The position numbers and the translations under genes are program-made. The notes under the pieces were generated by a model that was not told the DNA's origin, made no database searches, and saw only the letters and a program-made list of their open reading frames with translations. From an uncultured Chthoniobacterales bacterium (GTDB taxonomy: Bacteria; Verrucomicrobiota; Verrucomicrobiia; Chthoniobacterales; CAKUMP01): a stretch of DNA of 9,860 nucleotides. Where the stretch lies: NCBI GenBank assembly GCA_934667795.1, contig CAKUMP010000071.1, positions 1 through 9,860 on the forward strand, given 5' to 3'. This document shows positions 7,745 to 9,860 of the stretch, in pieces (the first letter of the stretch is position 1; every line of letters starts with the position of its first letter).

Positions 7745-9448
7745 TTATGATTGCCCCGTTTGTTCCGTGGCATCTTCATAGGCTTTGACTCCGGAACGGA
7801 TACTGGCAAAAAGGTATTCTTCTCCTAATTCCTGATTAAACTTTGTGCGTTCAAACATGTCTTTAAATTTCCCGTTCGCACGCGCAACCGTAAAAACAAT
7901 ATTCCGTTCCTTGCATTCCCTTAAAATGTCCTGCAGAATTTCAATCGCTGTGATGTCCAGCAATCCTGCCGTTTCTGCATCATAAATAATCCACCGTACG
8001 CGTGTTGGATTATGATCGACTAAATAAAAAAGCCGTCGTTTAAAATATTCCGCATTAAAAAAGACCAATGGGGCGTCAAAACGATAAATCAAAAGTCCCG
8101 GAATGACTTCACTGCCTTCGCGTCCCTCGATATCATGGTAGCCGTCCAATCCCGGAACCCGGCCAAGGATCGCATCATGCGGACGGGAACTCGCCACCAG
8201 TAACCGCAGCATATTCAAAATCAGTGCAGTCAAAATTCCAGGAATTACCCCTAACAGTAAAACGCCGAAAATAGCCACAAGCGTACAGGCCGTTTCAGAA
8301 CGTGAAGAACCATAATAGCGTGATAACGCCTTCATATCAATCAACAACCAACCGGCAACAATCAAAATCCCTGCGAGCACCGGCGCCGGAATCCAACTGA
8401 ATACTTGCGGAAAAATAAAAATTCCAACCGCCGCACAAAATGCGGAAACAAGCCCACTGACCTGTGACCTTCCACCTGCCTGGTAATTAATGGCAGTACG
8501 GGAATCCGCTCCACTTACTGCAAATCCGCCACTGATAGCAGAAGCAATGTTAGCCGCACCTAATGCAAGAAATTCCTGATTCGGGCGTATTTCGTAACCA
8601 CGTCGTGCTGCAAACCCACGCGCAGGCAACATGGCGCTGCAATACCCCACCAGTAAAATTCCCAATCCCCCTTCAAACATCACTTTCCAGTCGTTTGAAC
8701 TCATTTCCGGAATGGATAACTGCATAGGTTCGGTAGAAAAACCGCCAACAATCTGAATCCCCTTTTCATCCAGTTGAAATCCCCAGGCGGTTAAAATCGC
8801 GGCGATAACCACCAGCATCGTTCCGAACGTTCTGGTTCTTTTCCATTTTTTAAGTAAAATCAACAAAAGGATGGTGCAGAGCCCTATTCCCATGGTTCCC
8901 CAGTGCCAGTCACCCACTTTTTGCAAGACTTGCAGCAAACGTTCTAACGCGGTGCCACCATCGACTTCCACGCGTGTCAATCCTGCGCTCTGTCCCAGAA
9001 TGATCGAAAGCCCTACCCCCGCCAGAAATCCAGTCAAAATAGGCCGGGATATAAAGTCCGCAATAAATCCTAATCGAAAGATTCCACCCAAAACACAACC
9101 AATCCCAATAAAAAGCGTAAGGATCAGGGCAAGAGACATATAATCCTCACTGCGAGGAGTTGCCAGTTGGATGAGGGTCGCGGCAAGCATCGCACAAGTG
9201 GCACTGTCCGGTCCAATAATCAAATGCCGACTGGACCCAAATAACGCATAGACCAAAAGCGGTAATACACAGGCGTATAATCCCATGATGGGAGGAAACC
9301 CCGCCAGTTGCGCATATGCAATGGCGGTCGGGATTTGAATCGCCGCAACCGAAATCCCCGCCCCTATATCGTGCTGTAGCCACCCCCGGCGATAATTTCG
9401 AAATAATGCGATGCCTGGTAAATAGCGTTGCCAGGATTTAAATTTCAT
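7745..9448 (-). CDS. SulP family anion transporter with STAS domain
   Basis: A 567-residue inner-membrane anion transporter of the SLC26/SulP family; members carry sulfate, bicarbonate or dicarboxylates, and the substrate here cannot be told. The N-terminal signature is intact: a YRRGWLQHDIGAGISVAAIQ-like entry (19-38), AYAQLAGFPPIMGLYA (44-59) and IIGPDSATCAM (77-87). The core helix motif SGGFAVSGADSRTAINYQAGG (306-326) is also clear. Membrane segments run to about residue 415. A cytoplasmic STAS domain then spans about 445-560 (LLIYRFDAPLVFFNAEYF, then LLDITAIEILQDIL). Length is normal, so the TAA at 7747-7745 is the natural end. ATG 9448 is preceded by no good Shine-Dalgarno sequence. Instead it overlaps by 11 bp the end of a truncated dehydrogenase frame, so its translation may depend on coupling to that frame. 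Confidence 0.93.
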   Translation of the reverse strand: MKFKSWQRYLPGIALFRNYRRGWLQHDIGAGISVAAIQIPTAIAYAQLAGFPPIMGLYACVLPLLVYALFGSSRHLIIGPDSATCAMLAATLIQLATPRSEDYMSLALILTLFIGIGCVLGGIFRLGFIADFISRPILTGFLAGVGLSIILGQSAGLTRVEVDGGTALERLLQVLQKVGDWHWGTMGIGLCTILLLILLKKWKRTRTFGTMLVVIAAILTAWGFQLDEKGIQIVGGFSTEPMQLSIPEMSSNDWKVMFEGGLGILLVGYCSAMLPARGFAARRGYEIRPNQEFLALGAANIASAISGGFAVSGADSRTAINYQAGGRSQVSGLVSAFCAAVGIFIFPQVFSWIPAPVLAGILIVAGWLLIDMKALSRYYGSSRSETACTLVAIFGVLLLGVIPGILTALILNMLRLLVASSRPHDAILGRVPGLDGYHDIEGREGSEVIPGLLIYRFDAPLVFFNAEYFKRRLFYLVDHNPTRVRWIIYDAETAGLLDITAIEILQDILRECKERNIVFTVARANGKFKDMFERTKFNQELGEEYLFASIRSGVKAYEDATEQTGQS

Positions 9449-9641
9449 AAACGTAAGGCTCTAAAGGATACGTGCTCCGCCCCCACTCATTGTCCAGCAT
9501 CGACAAGTCAGAATGACATAGCCCACAAACCTCCACCCGAATTTCCACTTCTTCCTCCCCTAACTCCCCCGGCGTATAAGAAAATGCCTCCACACCCTTC
9601 CCCACTTCCCACACAGCAAATGCGCGAATGTCTGAACTCAT
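9438..9641 (-). pseudogene. Truncated zinc-dependent alcohol dehydrogenase (N-terminal remnant)
   Basis: This 67-codon frame matches the start of zinc-dependent, cinnamyl-alcohol-type dehydrogenases. It has the first beta strands (AFAVWEVGKGVEAF, PGELGEEEVEIRVEVCG) and the catalytic-zinc Cys in CGLCHSDLSMLDNEWG (residues about 39-54), then STYPLEP. Family proteins continue with a GHE motif and reach about 330-350 residues. Here the match stops after roughly residue 60 and the frame ends YVYEI, where the bases already belong to the SulP start region. The second zinc ligand, the Rossmann domain and all the rest are missing, so it cannot be a working dehydrogenase. A deletion joining an adh 5' end to the region just upstream of the SulP gene explains it best. 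The frame itself is undamaged and has a strong -10 element before its ATG, so it may still be transcribed and act as a leader for the SulP gene. Confidence 0.75.
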
Positions 9642-9648
9642 AGCTTTT

Positions 9649-9677
9649 ATTATATCCCATCCACAGCAGTTCGTCGA
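9649..9677 (-). promoter_or_regulatory. Candidate promoter of the adh remnant and SulP gene
   Basis: Minus strand: a perfect TATAAT -10 at 9654-9649 with a 17-nt spacer to a weaker -35-like TCGACG at 9677-9672 (4 of 6). The -10 lies exactly 7 nt before ATG 9641, so transcription would begin at or next to the start codon, giving a leaderless message. No Shine-Dalgarno sequence is present in the 7-nt gap, which agrees. Confidence 0.5.
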
Positions 9678-9756
9678 TTAAATACCATAGATTTAGGCGG
9701 AGGTAACATGTTATCGCTCTTAACCAGGCCGGGCTATAGTTTGGACATGTGAATTG

Positions 9757-9778
9757 CTCTGGCGTGTCAGAGATTTTT
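9757..9778 (+). terminator. Weak terminator-like hairpin
   Basis: CTCTGG (9757-9762) and TCAGAG (9767-9772) form a 6-bp stem (one G-U pair) around a CGTG loop, followed by ATTTTT. It sits 4 nt after the end of the 14-codon plus-strand frame. The stem is short, so this is tentative. Confidence 0.2.
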
Positions 9779-9860
9779 CCCATCACACGGGAAGAATTTG
9801 GAGTGCGGGGCTCTGCACCGCTTTGGTTCGAACGACGTTTGAGTTTCGCCATACGAAGGT

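Larger units (their letters stand above)
9642..9860. other. Right-edge region without a firmly supported gene
   Basis: Besides the promoter candidate, I see only weak signals. On the minus strand a frame from ATG 9852 runs 114 codons, but its second half overlaps the adh remnant in another frame and is Gly-rich, as shadow frames tend to be. Its first 70 or so residues match nothing I recognise. On the plus strand a GGCGGAGGT block lies 3 nt before ATG 9708 of a 14-residue frame (9708-9752). The segment probably holds the upstream control region of the former adh gene. Confidence 0.3.

Noticed and set aside
7590..7781. 63-codon plus-strand frame after the AI-2E gene
   Set aside because: It runs into the SulP coding region antisense, has no ribosome site and no family match; it is described only as part of the open gap.
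9825..9833. GGTTCGAAC resembling a tRNA T-loop
   Set aside because: The flanking bases do not form a T-stem on either strand, and no acceptor, D or anticodon arm can be folded around it.
9508..9852. Minus-strand 114-codon frame from ATG 9852
   Set aside because: No recognisable family. It overlaps the adh remnant in another frame, and its C-terminal half is Gly-rich like a shadow translation, so it is mentioned only in the right-edge entry.

Overview
The window looks like a chromosomal segment of a Gram-negative bacterium, most likely from the PVC superphylum (Verrucomicrobiota, Lentisphaerota or a relative). The clue is a secreted protein that combines autotransporter-associated beta-strand (PATR-type) repeats with a C-terminal PEP-CTERM sorting tail. 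It lies directly downstream of a very large heparinase II/III-type polysaccharide lyase, an arrangement common in carbohydrate-degrading PVC bacteria. The taxonomic placement is inference; there is no rRNA or other marker here.

Layout from left to right. (1) Positions 2-3295 (+): the 3' part of a giant heparinase II/III-like protein whose reading frame is open to the left edge, so its true start lies outside the window. (2) 3338-4945 (+): the PATR/PEP-CTERM surface protein, 42 bp downstream and probably co-transcribed. (3) 4950-6268 (-): an rpe-msrA operon converging on the previous pair with only 4 bp between stop codons. Ribulose-phosphate 3-epimerase comes first. An exported methionine sulfoxide reductase A follows, whose TTG start overlaps the rpe stop codon. 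(4) 6405-7580 (+): an AI-2E family (PF01594) membrane transporter, divergent from rpe, with back-to-back promoter candidates in between. (5) 7581-7744: a convergent gap that is open in the frames of both flanking genes. (6) 7745-9448 (-): a SulP-family anion transporter with a C-terminal STAS domain. (7) 9438-9641 (-): an N-terminal remnant of a zinc-dependent alcohol dehydrogenase, cut off after about 60 residues and overlapping the SulP start by 11 bp. (8) 9642-9860: a promoter-like sequence for the remnant and otherwise no gene that can be supported strongly.

Functionally, the left third is about extracellular or periplasmic polysaccharide breakdown plus a surface protein. The middle is housekeeping (pentose phosphate pathway) coupled to oxidative-damage repair of envelope proteins. 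The right third is membrane transport. No mobile element, CRISPR array, tRNA or rRNA was found, and nothing here is a clear undescribed system. The most notable points are the truncated dehydrogenase that now leads into the SulP gene, two -10 elements sitting exactly 7 nt before an ATG (leaderless-type signals), and the doubly open 164-bp convergent gap.
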